A DNA stretch of 64,000 bases, taken from Sthenelais limicola (taxonomy: Eukaryota; Annelida; Polychaeta; Phyllodocida; Sigalionidae). Made by a program: the position numbers and the translations under genes. Position 1 is the first letter of the stretch. Each line of letters starts with the position of its first letter. Below are positions 22,601 through 35,577 of the stretch, piece after piece. The notes below the pieces were generated by a model. The model did no database searches. It worked only from the letters and a program-made list of their open reading frames with translations, and had not been told where the DNA came from. The stretch is taken from assembly GCA_942159475.1 (NCBI GenBank), contig OW804097.1, positions 51,914,986-51,978,985 of the forward strand. The letters run 5' to 3'.

Positions 22601-22989
22601 CGTTTTGGCTGGAGAATCATGTGATGGTTTTAATTAACTGACCCAAGGGGATAAGACCCAAGGGGTTGAATTGAGGATCAGTTCACCTTGTCTTAGGGGA
22701 AATGTAGTTGCATTGATTCTGGAGTCAAGTTCAATAATATGCACTGTAGTATCGACCACCCTGATCATCTTCTCCATAAAAAAATATATGCCCCCCCCCC
22801 CCCACCCAGTTCTTTGAGATGTGTGAAACTGATTGCGCGATTCACATCATTGCCCCTCAATTTTGTGCGTTTTGGTTTTAAAAAGCCCTCCAAGATATTT
22901 ATCTATTTGCAAAGGCCAATAACATGCACCAACCAGGCCTAGCTACAAGGGATTAAACTATTTATTAAACTTTAAAATGTAATACTCAC
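19666..22989. other. First intron of the glycine-rich gene
   Basis: AT-rich, 3324 bp. No exon or RNA gene was recognised. It has a short (AAT)n tract near 21520 and a C homopolymer near 22792. Confidence 0.45.
22791..22804. repeat. C homopolymer
   Basis: About 13-14 C residues on plus, a G run on minus, inside the first intron. Confidence 0.9.
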
Positions 22990-23206
22990 TTGTTTCCACT
23001 GGATTTCCACCACCTCCTCCTCCTCCTCCTCCTCCAAAGTTCCCTCCTCCTCCTCCTCCTCCACCTCCAAAGTTTCCACCACCTCCTCCGCCGCCGCCTG
23101 CTGTGCCACCCGCTGAATAAGTCGCGCTCTGGCTAAGAACTTGCACATATTGCAATGCTGTCAAAACACTAAGAAGGAGGTAAGATGTCCTGTGTTGGGG
23201 GATCAT
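22990..23206 (-). CDS. Signal-peptide first exon of the glycine-rich secreted protein
   Basis: ATG is at 23206. The first ~27 residues, MIPQHRTSYLLLSVLTALQY followed by VQVLSQS, form a typical secretion signal with likely cleavage near SQS. Then come three polyglycine blocks spaced by NFGG and NPVET. The donor ACAA|GTGAGT is at 22990, leaving phase 1, which fits the six-cysteine exon. A strong TATA box lies about 260 bases upstream. The product is secreted; glycine blocks bounded by aromatic residues suit a structural matrix protein (inference). Confidence 0.75.
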
Positions 23207-23384
23207 TGTAAATCAGTTTATGCAGACGTTACTGAAGATATATAAACCAGCCCACACGAAAGGGAATTCCGAAATTGGTGAGACAATCGTATAAATCTGT
23301 AGGTAAGTTCCAATCGATATGGTTGAAGGCCCCAGAATCGCAGCACAGCTCTGCCCAGCCTTTGTGGGTATGTCTGGGTTATTG

Positions 23385-23407
23385 CTTCTGTGTGTGTGTG
23401 TGTGTGT
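23385..23407. repeat. (TG)n microsatellite near the promoter
   Basis: About 11 TG units between the TATA box and the start codon of the glycine-rich gene, so it would lie in its 5' UTR. The plus-strand ORF across it (23319-23783) is judged spurious. Confidence 0.8.
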
Positions 23408-23463
23408 CTATGCGTCTCTTGTGGAATCCAGAGTCCTTCTGACATATCAAGGCAGAGATCCAG

Positions 23464-23472
23464 CCTTTTATA
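23464..23472 (-). promoter_or_regulatory. TATA box TATAAAAGG
   Basis: A canonical TATAAAAGG on minus, with transcription expected near 23440-23445 and a 5' UTR of about 235 bases to the ATG at 23206. It is the strongest core-promoter motif in the window and faces the signal-peptide exon. Confidence 0.55.
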
Positions 23473-24366
23473 CCAGTCCATCCTTCTACGTGACTGCTAT
23501 AAATGCTCCAAGCGGTGAGATGTGGAACCACAGCGCTGTCACATACGCGGGAGGTGGTGGGAGAGCGTGCGTACTTCACAAGTCTGCCGCCAGGGCTTAT
23601 TTTTTTCTCTCGCGTAGAGAGACCATCAAAATGCCTGAGCGAGACAAGTGCTTAAATGCTATGACGAGTGCACGAACATGCAATGAGTGTTTGATTGATA
23701 TTAATGTTCCTACCATGTCTTATTCTCTGGGTCACTGGTATCTGTTCAAACCAGAAGTCTCGAACTCCTACATTTTTAGTTAGTTTTATATTGTAACAGT
23801 CCGTATAACAGGTAGCTAGATTCAATCCTGAAAAACGGGTCACAAATCCTGATTAATCAGTACGCCATAATCTCAGTGAGCTGTTATAAATGAATGTTAC
23901 GGTGAATTCATACAATTAAGTTGACATTGTATAGACGATAAAGAGTATGATCAAAAACGAGAATCAAGTTAAATGTCTTGTACTGTAAACTGATACATTG
24001 ATATGTGATTTGGTACACATCGTATTTATAAGCATGTTGGAACGGAACTCCAGTCAGACACTTGACTCCTTCTGACTTCTTGTTTGAAGCGTTGGCGAAT
24101 AAAAATAGTATTAATAAAGTATCTTCTTAGGGAAGGGTCTTCCTTTTTTTAAAGAAGGACTTGAGCGTTGAGTATAAGACCTAATATACCTTGAATTCAT
24201 TGGGGAGATGAATGAATAGCCTACTAAACATGTTACTGGATGAAATAACGAATCATAGAGAATTTTTCGGGTAGGCTACATGCATGCCGCCGATCCTAAA
24301 AGCCACCGTTTTCCCGTTTCTTTTTCCAACGGAGCCCAAATCAGATTCTTCGTATTATTATCACGT

Positions 24367-24761
24367 TTTATAGAATAAAACAAACAATTAATGGTTACTC
24401 CTACTGTCCCAAAATGTTCTACACATATAGTGCAGGTTATATACTACACATAAAAAGGGGGGAAAATATATGTCATCGCATTAAAAGAAATTGTAGCTGT
24501 CTGAAATAGACATGTTTGGGAAACAGAGCTAGCTGTGGGTACTCTCGGTTGTACCCAATTAGTATGCAAGTCTATTGGGAAATGCTGCATTTTCCTTGCA
24601 CGGTTTTGGGAATAAAATAAAAATGGAAACTCCTAATGTCTCGAAATTTTCTACACATATAGTGCAGGTAATATTCTACACATATATAGGGAGAGAATGT
24701 ATGTCATTGCGTTAAAAAAAATAATTGTTGCTGTCTGAAATGGACATGTTTAGGAAACCTA
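24367..24761. repeat. Imperfect direct duplication (two ~140-bp copies)
   Basis: The copies start near 24367 and 24604. Both contain CTACACATATAGTGCAGGT, then TATGTCAT..GCRTTAAAA and CTGTCTGAAAT.GACATGTTT. Spacing is about 237 bp, so it is a two-copy tandem with a diverged middle. Confidence 0.75.
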
Positions 24762-25727
24762 GAACACTTTGAAAGCAGCAGATTTTTGGGTTATCAGCCA
24801 TGTTTCAAAGCCCAATAGTTCAAAAACGAACACCATGATGACTCACTGATTTTTTGTCTTTCCATGACCACAAACACCTATAGAGTAATATACGAACAAA
24901 TCAGAAAAATTACATTTTTTTTCGGTTGGGAAAAAAATAAAAACCTGGTTTTGGGTTTTTTTTTGTGTTTTTTTGTTTTATTTTTGGTTTTTTTGTTGTT
25001 TTTTTTACAAAAATAGCGAAAAATAGTGGGGGTTTTCGAGATTCTAATAAAAAATTTGCATCACATTATTTTTTTAATTTTCCACTAGATAGCGTTTGCC
25101 TTTAAATCCTAACCTTCACATTCCATGCCAACTGGCTGATTCAGGTAACCTTATCTTGCAGTTTAACCCAATAATATTGTCTTATCACGATAATATTTTC
25201 TCTCTAATATGGGTATATCTTCCCCTGTCAAACGTCCGGCATATATTGGTATAATTTAGTATAATTAGTGCACCCTCAGTTACGTAGGAGGTTTTCATTG
25301 CGCCCGAAATTTACTACCTATAGGGAGAGTAGATGGCAAAATTTAAGACAGTGTTAGCAAAATAACAGGGGAACAGGTGAAATGTCCATTTCATGTAACT
25401 GTACTGATCAACTTGAATAAAAATCTTTATATATATAAATGTGAGGTGAAAAAAGGTTCCAGCAATAATTGATTGCTTTTCTGTGTATCTTGGCGGGTGA
25501 GTGAATATATTTGTACAATAGTCTAAATATGCCGGTGTCTTCATTATATTTTCGTGTTAAGAATTATCTACGCATATAGTGGTTCATTTGTATTCTACTT
25601 ACAATATATAAGTCTACATTAGAATGTCTCCATGGTGAGCGAGTATCTTTTATTTTTCTCATCCATAATCACCCTTTTAGGGCTACCTATATATCATCTA
25701 GTTGTTTTGAAGAAATCCAGCATTAGG

Positions 25728-25985
25728 CCGGGGCGTCAGAAAATGTACAATCATAGCATAGTACTACACCTGTAGTAAATCCTGTTAAATTAAGCTGGAA
25801 AATGATAAATATTGAGTATATCTAAGTACTTTTGGGGCTACATTGATTTAAAGAAGTCTGTTCGCTTAAGATGTATTGTATTCTAAATTCATTCCCCGTT
25901 TTATATTTGGAATATTTGAGAGGATTGGTGAAGGCGAATTGTACGTTTTTGGATGCCCTGTCCCAAATATCCTAACTGTCAATCA
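25728..25985 (+). repeat. Dispersed repeat, copy 1
   Basis: It contains CGTCAGAAAATGTACAATC, GTAAATCCTGTTAAATTA and, about 180 bases later, GGAATATTTGAGAGGATTGG. The same ordered blocks recur near 29760-29965 and 54690-54760, so this is an interspersed repeat of unknown class. Confidence 0.6.
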
Positions 25986-28900
25986 TTCTGATATTTTATG
26001 TATCCAGCCTAGTGTTTTACGATCCTCTTGTCTACACAGAAGGTCCGGAGATCAAAGGTTCTCATCGTAATGAAGATGAAAAAGAACCTGTCTGATTTGT
26101 ATTCATACAGAGGTGTTTGCACAGCCAGTAAGAAGGTATGAATACACATCTATAGGTCTTCTATGGATTCATAGCTTAAGGAGCATTCCATGTTACATTT
26201 GTTAGTCTTAATTACATTATGCACCTCTTATGCGCACAATATCCGTGTACAGACATATAAACTTGTATATTATTTACATGTTTGTGATTGGACATTATAC
26301 CTATACAACATCCTTACGTAATTGACGTTTGCAAGCACCAAAACAAGAAAAATGGGTTTAAATGCCACTCGAGTCCCATAATTTAAACCAACGGTATATA
26401 TAAAACGCTATAAAGGTTGCCATATTTTATTTTCCTTTGTTATCGGGAGAACTTGACGAGAATTCCAAGCGGCCAGGATGTAACATCATGTAACATATAT
26501 AGTGGGAAGGCTATAACATGAAAGAGCAGAGTAAAACATGGCCAGTGAATCGTGAAGATCATTGGCCCTATTCTTCAGAAAAACCATTAAAATTTCATCC
26601 TGCGTTTTGACATTCCTGATATTAATATTGTTCCAGGTGAAGTCTTGTGGGTTTTTTGTTTCGTGGAAGACCTCTTTCTTTAACATATTCCAGAATTACA
26701 TCGTGTGTGACACCACATTTGAATGGTTGTTTTGATAATGACATAGTGACATGTCAGTATGTTTGGTGGGAAGCAATGTTGTAAGAATTACATGACCTGT
26801 GATTATAACTTTGTTACATTATAATGTATTATATATAGGCCTATAACCTCCACCCAGGAGAACTTTTACCCAGTGCCATCAGATTAACACTTTTTAAAAA
26901 TAAAGGTACCTCTTTTTTGTGAGGTTTTGGTGAAGTAGGCTATGTCGTCGATCACTATAACCGTCCCTTAGGACGTACGGCCTTGCATTTTGGTCATGAA
27001 CTATTTTTTATCTTTCATGATTTCCCTTTGTCCTGTGTGTTTTGGGAGATTATTTCTCGACCTATTCTTCCTATGTTGGATATTCATGTCAAGGTTACAT
27101 TCATCAACGTCATCCTAAAAAATAGTGCCCAAATTTGATACATTTCTTTGTCCAGCTTTCGTGAAATCTAAGCATTGTGTTTCGGATGCTAAACCATTGA
27201 AGTCTACTCGTGGTATGAGTTGTATTTATGTCTCTATTCATAGAAAGAATATCGCAAGTTGTGTTATCCCTTTCCTATTATAGGTATTCTCTTGTCTAGC
27301 ATGGGTTTATATAATACATATGGTCAGATTTTCTCAATAATTGTGCATAAACAGTACCACCGTAGACCGTATAGTTATAGTAAGATATTTCAGATAAAAT
27401 AATATAAGAAACAGAAATAGGCAAAAAGATGGGACACAACATTATAATTGATAATTTTAACATAACATTCATAAACAGACTTAAGAATATTAACAAAATA
27501 ATATCGATAACCTTGGGCACTTTGAAAGTTGTGGTCCTATTAAATCGAATATGATAATAATGTTAAAGTGATGAAGGAGAAAGGACACAAGTATTTGCGC
27601 CACAGAAATAGGTGGCCCTATTACATTTTGTAAAGAATAACTATTTCCAAATTAACCTTTACTTACTCATTCATTCGCCATTGTTGGGATGTTTGGTCCC
27701 ACCCACCCACTCCTATTCTTACAAATCAATCTATTATTACCACCCACACTCCCGCAGGCGCTTACATAATTCTCAAATTACAAATAATTATACTTTCAAC
27801 ATTCATGTATAATTCTTATATATTTTACACAACTTTATTAATAAAATTACGGTTGTCTCCCCAAGCTGCGCCTCTTATTTCAACAATCTCAATTTCACTT
27901 TCATATAATTTAACAACCTCTATTTCACTTAATCATGACTTTGCGAGTCTTCAATTTAATTTTATAATCTCAACTTCGCGTAATTTTATTCTTCAATTAT
28001 CTTATCATGGTTCGTCCAATAATGCTGCCTTCGGAATGATGTATTTTGTCGAGCATTTATTATATTTGCCTAATTTCTAACGGACTTTCAACAAAGTTCA
28101 CAAAGACATTTAATTACAGTAAATCTTTATTGAGACAATACGTAATATACAGGTGTTAAGTGTAATTAAATATTTTTCATGACCTGCTGAGGAATAAAAA
28201 CAGACATTTAGACTGGAATTTATTGTCTGCAATGATAAAGTGTATCCGCTGACGCTCATGTACAGTTGACTGAATTATAACGATGGGAAAATAAGATGAG
28301 GAACTTCAAAATATTGATACTTATTGTTATGGCACAGGTCATGTCCTAGCTACCATTAGCTATCCCAAAGACTTGAGTATTTTCTGTTACTGTTAGAAGA
28401 TATCAAACTAGGATTTGTATTAAATTATATTTTTGCAAACAATCATATAAATTATTGTTATAATTAATGGATCCTTTCAAAATACACTTGGTATTGTGCT
28501 TCTGACATTGCCAGGTCTCCCAGTGTATACAGGCTAATGGAAAGATAACATAGAAAGGTAATTAAAATAAAATAGAATTAGATCCATATGGCTTCATAAA
28601 TTCGAATATCAGGTGCTGGTAGGTTACAGAAAGTTAAACTACTATATTCTGGTTTCAAAGGCCTTTTAGAGTAGTAGTATTATTTAATATGTATTTCATA
28701 GCTGTATTTCATAGATGTCTTATTTTCTTCTATATAGGATAACTACGGCAAATCTGTCTCTGTACTGAGATACAAAAAAAACACGTTACAGTGCCACTTA
28801 CCAGTAGTAGTGCCTCAGATTACTGTTAACGATTACAGTGGTTTACTGTTAAGAAATGTAGCTGTGTTTCGGTAGTTACCAATAGTAAATCTTTCGACAA

Positions 28901-29756
28901 TCTATTGTCTCCTTCCGTTTCCCCAAATGAAGCTAGGCAGGTGCATACTCAAATTACCTATGTACACTGATTGCAGTATATCTATGGTAGTGTATTCATA
29001 TAATCGCGTATATTTGACAATCTCAACATTAAAGACAAAAGGTAGAAACAAACATTTCTACACAATGTATGATTATCTTTGTCCTTGATGAAGACCATCA
29101 TGCTACACCAGGCATGAATGTGTGCTTACATCTTAGAGTATTCATATTGATCACATCGACTTAATTTCATTGAATCTCCTTAATTCGGATACCTAAAAGA
29201 ATAAAAACCATTTAAAGCTACAAATGTAGAACTATTAATCATTTTGAATAAATTGATTGGGCACAGAACAAACATAGACTATGATGGGTCAGATGTAACT
29301 AACTGATTGATGTATATCTATGTATGCTAATATCACTAAGTGGTATTGATATGTGGACGGGTAGTGTCAATCACTTGTCAGTCACTTGTATTGCATTTTC
29401 TAGACCAAGTACCTGTGTGTGTGTTGGCTATAGGTGTGTGTATGGGTGTAGGTGTGTGTGGGTAGTGCCTTTCCTTCCTCAACCACTTTTTTTTTTATCC
29501 CAGTAACATATGTATTGATTGATTAATATTTATGCTGCATGTTAGATACGTTGTTTTTAGAGCAATGCGTGTATAATAAAAGGGCATATCCCCCTGTTTA
29601 TTTGGACCGCTCAGGCTCATAAATCGCAGCAGGATCCTTCCACCAAAATTAATAGCTCTAAACTAGATCAGCATTATTACCTAATGGTGATCAGAGCAGT
29701 GATTAATCGCCAATCAATCTACACCAGTCTCTCATCCTGGATACACATGGATGAGG

Positions 29757-29965
29757 CCGTAAGAAAATATGTAGTCGGCAGTTTTATACATTTATTAAAT
29801 TCTGTTTAATTAGACTGCAAATGATAAACACCTTAATGTACTTGGTATTGAATCGATGAAACAAATATGTTCGATTATGTTGAACAGTATTTTTAATCTT
29901 TGTATCAAATCTGGAATATTTAGGGGGATTGGGGAAGGCGAATCGGACATTTTCTGATGTACTGA
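29757..29965 (+). repeat. Dispersed repeat, copy 2
   Basis: Diverged copy of the 25728 repeat: GTAAGAAAATATGTAGTCGG, TTAAATTCTGTTTAATTAG, then GGAATATTTAGGGGGATTGG and GAAGGCGAATCGGACATTTT. Confidence 0.55.
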
Positions 29966-32900
29966 CTCATATAATTGATTCTTTCCCATGGCCCATGATC
30001 TCAAACTACAGTTGTGCTAGGTTTTGTGTTATTATTTCTCGTTACTTTATTGTATATGTAGTTGTTTTCGTTATTCTTTTTCATCATCAGGGTGATTTTG
30101 ATGTTCATCAGCAAGCCTTTAATCGTAACGAGTAACATGTTTGGCTGGCAGTAGTTGAAGTCTACATGTGGCAGCATACCTTTTAGTTCATTATTACGAT
30201 TTCTTCTGTTCTACTTTGATGCAGTCCATCTTATACAACTTCTCCTTAGAATCTTTAAATACTGTTTAAAATGTTAGTTTTAACCCTGATTGGGCTTCAA
30301 TAGAATCAAGTACAAACGTTAGTTAACATTAAGTAGTTAAGGATATACAAATGGTTCACAATGTGATAAAACCAAATGAATTTTATACGTTAAACACACA
30401 AGTCTTTATTTGCTGTATGCCTAAGAAGGCGAACATATCAAGGGAATTATATATGGGTCAAATTTTTTTAGAATGTACAATTGCGATTTTGTGAGGTTTA
30501 GGAAGATTGAAAAAAAAATAAGTATGAACTTATATTCCTTCTGACTATTATCATATATATCTCCACCACCTAAAAACACCAATTATACTCACCAGATTTC
30601 AATATGTCAGTTTTTATTGTAGTTGAAACAAGGTGATCTTTTTTTAGGGTATGCCCGGTATCAAATGAAGTGGCAGCTCCTCAATCCTCAATAACTCAGG
30701 ACATAATGATTCAATTTTCAAATAAAAAATAATTACTTATGAGCATTAAATATTCCATTACAAGTATACCAATCCATAACTATGTATCATCAAAGGTTAT
30801 TATGTAAGACATGAAAGCAAATGGATTATATTTCCCCCAAACAGCAGCGTAACATATGGTTCAAATATAAATTCAATAATGCTGCAGTTGTCGCCATAAA
30901 CAGGGTGAAAACCAGTTTTCTGGTAATATATACATCATTTCCATCAATATGGTAGAAACTAATAGAAGAAATTTCAATGCCTACCAGAATGACGAATAAT
31001 AGATTTGAAATAAAAAAGGTATTTGCTTCCATTTTCACTCTTGGTGTAACACTGTTATTTCCGGTTATTTTGTTATTTCTGCTACAGGGCTATACTCTAA
31101 AATGTATTTGTTAACTTTATTTGTAAAGACTTCTCTCGTAGTTTTGTATGCCTTTCTTTAATTTTTAAGGCATTTCAATTCTATGTAGTTTCAGATATTG
31201 TATGTCTTTAATTATTTTTTGTTCATGTTCACGTCATGTTGATCATTGTTATGTAACCTATTCCTGTAAGGGAGACATCGGTTCATACATAATATCAATG
31301 AATTATTCGAAAAACGGAAATGTTCTATGTAATTGTGCATTTTAAAATATTGATAACATTCATTGGTATAAACCATAATTACACAAGTGATAAAAGTGAA
31401 TATCAATTTTCACGCTAATCTATTCTATTTTTCGAAAGATTCTATAGTAGAGTTCAATACTCTCATCGAGAGACTCAGATACTTTCACCCCCTGCTAAAT
31501 GCCACACCTGTCACATCATAAATAAGTTCACACACACAAAATATGAATATATAAGGCTAGATAAATCTTGACTAGATTGTAAGTAGGTGGTTTTATAGTC
31601 CTAATTTACATATTTTGAATACTTGCCGCGTGCCTTGGACGAGAGGACACGTGAGGAAATCTAGTTATATAGATCAACCCACTCACATACCTTGCTATAT
31701 TTTAATCTATAGAGTAATATTATTGATAATATATAGGGGGGTTTCTAGGGGATTATATCTGTAGTCTCATATTTACAGTTCAAATGATTCACTAAATTTG
31801 ATAAGAAGAAATCATTGTCTAAATAATTTTCACTTTTATTCATTTTAGCATTTTAGAATATCTAATTTTATTTCCCTTCATAAGTTCTTAGCCTCCTTTA
31901 TTTCGTACATTTTCGTATTACATACATACATGTATCATGTAAATATATCATTGTTCTATTTTTTGTTGTTGTCGTTCTAGACTATCGTCTGAATCGACAT
32001 GGTCGACCAATAAAAATGCTAACAGAATCCAACGTTAGGTGTTTTCAATTGATCTGTTTCTATTTCCTTCAACTATAATTCTTATAAAATAATACCTGTT
32101 CTATTTATGAAGTGTAGGCCTCCATTCACCTTTCCACCTTTAGATAGTGTTAAAACTACAGTTCTTTGCGTATCTAATAATTAGTCCTTTCTCTTTCGAT
32201 TTATAGTTCGTTGAACTGTGTCGCACTAATGCAACTCTCATGTAGCTCTTAGATTGAACTCTTTCCTAAATTGTATACACCTAGATAGGGGTCCTGGGCA
32301 TTAGATGAGGTATACACCGAGATAACTGTCCATACACACATATAGATTAATCATAGCTATGTCTTAGGCGAGGTGAACACCATGCTCCTTAAGCCATAAT
32401 TCATCTAAATAGCGCTCAAATATGGCACATAAAAGTTTTCATGCTTCTTCTTAATTGTGAAGAAAGTTGTTGAGTTTTTTATGGGTTTGATGCAAGGAAG
32501 TTCTACTCTTTAAATTCCATTTCAATGCGGTCATTAAGAAATTGTATGACAGTCCTTACTCATAATGGTTGTTTTGATTCATACCAACTTTGTTTAGAAA
32601 AAGCTTCTCAATGCACGTGGCTACTTCTCTGTCAGGGTATCCACCAGAACTATATGTACAGAAGAATCCGTCGTTATTTCAGAAATAGAATAATCTCTAC
32701 GCGAAAAAGACAAACACTTCATGATATTTACAATATTTCAAGTTATCCAATAACATAACGCTATACTTATATCAATACATGGTATGGCAAATGAAGACAT
32801 GGGCTGTGCTACCTAGTCATTTATAACACAGAGATATTTCCCGATTTCTTTTTATATGTCATTCAGGTGTAATAAATCAATATCCCCAAAACGTGCTTGT

Positions 32901-33689
32901 TGAAAAAAACCTCGAGGAATCTACTTTGGCATCCATGCCAGGTCCCAATAGACAATAACTGACGGCAATATGAAACTAAAACTTTCCATTAAGAACACCT
33001 ACAATCGAATTTATAGCCAGCGCCCAGAATGACGCGAATAACGTATGATCAACAACGTAAAACTTTGTCTTGACTATTTTCCTGGAAATGGACAGCAATT
33101 TCCTGTAACCAGCCTTTCATCAAGAAACACAGCGAATATTTTATTACATTCATTGCCAAAACCGACGATCAAGATGACTGAAAATTATAATAAATAGCTA
33201 CCACTCTCTATTATACCAGGCACGCAATTCACTCCTAACCCAGAGTGAGAACATGGCTGAATCATCTCATTCCATGATTTGATCATTGTAAAAAGCATAT
33301 TTGACATGGGAACTGGGCCTAGACCCGGTTAAATGTATCGGCTATACTCAGCCAATTTAAAGTTAGGCATGAGGATTTAAACTGTTAATCGGTTTAAGTG
33401 TTTTAGAGGGAGAATTTCCTCATCAAATTGGAGGCGACTGCCAAATCGCTCTGTGTGTCTACCTCTGTCTATATGTATCTGTCTGCCTTTTTGTTTCTCA
33501 GCAAGCTGAGAAACAAGTGTGTTACTATGAAATACGCCAATCACTGATAGTGGATCACATCTGATAATATTCTTTAGCTGTCTGTGAGGTGTTTAAGCAT
33601 GCCTTAGCATGCCTTATCTAATCCTTTGGATCAGGTGCTATTTATCCCACTTCTTCGTTATAGTTGCACTGATTGACAGCTTTTCTATA

Positions 33690-33885
33690 GCCAAGGGAAC
33701 TCAGCCAAGGGAGCTGATTGGCTCTTAGCTGATTGGCTGTTAGTAAGTGTTACTAGGGGTGCAGGTTTGGCTGTAGCCAAGGGGTGTATTAGTAAGTGTT
33801 AGGAACGCTAGGGGTGTAGGTTTAGCTGTAGCCAAGGGGCTCTTAGCTGATTGGCTGTTAGTAAGGCTATGGCTCAGCTGATTGA
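33690..33885. repeat. Irregular tandem repeat (GCTGATTGGCT / GTAGCCAAGGGG units)
   Basis: Repeats of TTAGCTGATTGGCTGTTAGT and TAGGGGTG.AGGTTTRGCTG, with unequal unit lengths of about 60-75 bp; two to three copies. Confidence 0.65.
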
Positions 33886-34885
33886 CAGGCTTTCTAACCT
33901 ACACGTGGGGAGTTATTTCTTGTTCAAATGACCAGAGACATTGTAGGCCTACCCGTTTAAGGTATACAAGGTGATTAAGATACTTAGCTATGACAAGATA
34001 TGTGTATGTGCAAAATGAATAAAAGTTCCAAAGAATTCTGAACTTTCATCAAGAAACTCAAGGGCAAGTCTGTATTACTCTCTTATATAAGAATAGGAAT
34101 CTCATATTGTATTTTTCTATTATTACTTAATGGTATAAGTTGGATGTTAGTTATCTACCTTTGTCTCCTGAATAAGGAGATTTTTTAGAAGGGATCTATC
34201 TTTTCCCATATTTGGGGCAAAACATGGTACGTCTCTATGTTAAAGTATAGGGCTGTGTTGACGTCTGTGTCTGAGGTTGGACTTGTAAACATGCAGTGCG
34301 CGCAAAACAACCCATGTGCGCCACATCTGTTTATGGTTTCAAGCGCGCTGACTGGCTATCGGTTATGTAAGGTGGGTGGACCTTCGATGCTCGTGGAGAG
34401 GTTAATTGTGTGAGACTCTCCCAAACAAAAGGATTAGCACGTGACCGTGACCGCGGCTCTCCCACACACACAGTACTACGGTGGCCCAGGAGTGACATGT
34501 CACATCTCGTCCCTCATCCCTCACATGTTGTCCCGCGCCCCTCACATGTTGTGCCGCGCCCCGCGTTGTGGCCTTTTAGGATGGTTCCAACTTTTACATC
34601 GCAGTGGCCCATACACTTTGCATGTTGATACAATGAGGTCACGTCACTGCCACATCGCTCAGTCTAGGCGCGGCGGAACAGATACAATATGGGGGGGGGT
34701 TGTTCATTAATGTGGTGATGGTTGGGGGGGGGGGGGGGGGCAGATTATTTCAGACTATTTTCAAAACAAAACGTTTCATTGCAGTGGTGATTTTTCCATG
34801 TCAGCCTCCTTTCCCACTATTTCCCTTAGATATCCATCACAGAAAAGTATATCTCTGTACTTTTTTCCTATTTCCCCTATAGTGA

Positions 34886-35365
34886 CTTGTACAAGAATTT
34901 AAATACCTTGGAACCACTCTTGACTCGCCCCTTAATGCAATTGCCCACATCAACTCAACAATAAACAAATCTAACATTGCCCAATCGAGCTTAGCAAGAA
35001 TCAGACCTTTCCTCTCTAAACCAACAGCAATCCAAATTGTCAAATCCATGCTAATCCCCCACCTAGAATTTAATTCATGCTTCCTGAATATGTCCTCCTG
35101 CTCAGCCAAAAAAAAACTAGATAGATCCCTTAAAAGAGGCGTCAGAATTGCAGCCCTACTCAAAAGAAAAGAAAGCCCCTCTCTTGCCATGCTCGAGCAT
35201 AACATTCTTCCCCTCGAAATAAGAAGAAATATCCAAATTCTTATGATAGAGCACAGGAGAGCCCATTCCCAAAACAAACACCCATTCGCAAGAACTGCAA
35301 CGAATCACCAGAAGCCAATCTGCCCTTGTTTGACAATTCCAAAATTCAAGTCACTGATAGATTAG
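34886..35365 (+). pseudogene. Non-LTR retrotransposon RT C-terminal fragment
   Basis: An open frame from 34886, directly after a TGA, to TAG at 35363. VQEFKYLGTTLDS is the RT thumb phrase after the catalytic domain. SMLIPHLEFNSCF and a basic region with KKLDRSLKRGVRIAALLKRK follow. It lacks the catalytic FADD/YADD box, so only the 3' part of the ORF survives. Just after it, GGGGCTAGAATGAC occurs twice (35371-35438), like a repeated 3' UTR. The clade is not certain (CR1/jockey-like is a guess). Confidence 0.65.
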
Positions 35366-35370
35366 AGTTC

Positions 35371-35438
35371 ATAGCCCTGTGGGGCTAGAATGACCAGGGA
35401 ATAAGGGAAAGTAGCCCTGCGGGGCTAGAATGACAGGG
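35371..35438 (+). repeat. Two-copy tandem TAGCCCTGYGGGGCTAGAATGAC
   Basis: Two near-identical ~23-bp units about 40 bases apart, with an internal hairpin (TAGCCC/GGGCTA). They follow the LINE fragment and are probably its 3' UTR. Confidence 0.7.
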
Positions 35439-35577
35439 GGCCGGAAAAGTGGAAACTACCCCCTTTTCTACCCATACCAAAGGAGACATTAGTAGTCTTG
35501 TACAGCATGTTAATTTTTGTAATTCAGAATATATATATGAATTCATCTATAGGACATGTCACTCCTGGGCCACCGTA

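Larger units (their letters stand above)
23500..34470. other. Long gene-free stretch
   Basis: About 11 kb of AT-rich sequence. Every ORF is short and lacks domain features. It holds a duplicated segment at 24367-24761, a T-rich tract near 24945-25005, dispersed repeat copies near 25730 and 29760, a cytosine-rich, G-poor block at about 27650-28060 and tandem repeats at 33690-33880. No RNA gene was recognised. Confidence 0.5.
34477..35577. mobile_element. TIR DNA element (1101 bp) enclosing a LINE fragment
   Basis: A perfect 25-bp inverted repeat: TACGGTGGCCCAGGAGTGAC.. at 34477-34501 and its complement at 35553-35577. The TA at each end suggests a TA target duplication, as for Tc1/mariner-related or other TA-targeting elements (inference). 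Inside are two long G runs (34689-34698 and 34724-34740) and a decayed non-LTR fragment; no transposase was seen, so it is non-autonomous. Confidence 0.65.

Noticed and set aside
23319..23783. 154-codon plus ORF with a hydrophobic start
   Set aside because: It runs through a TG microsatellite and over the promoter of the minus-strand gene; no domain, likely chance.
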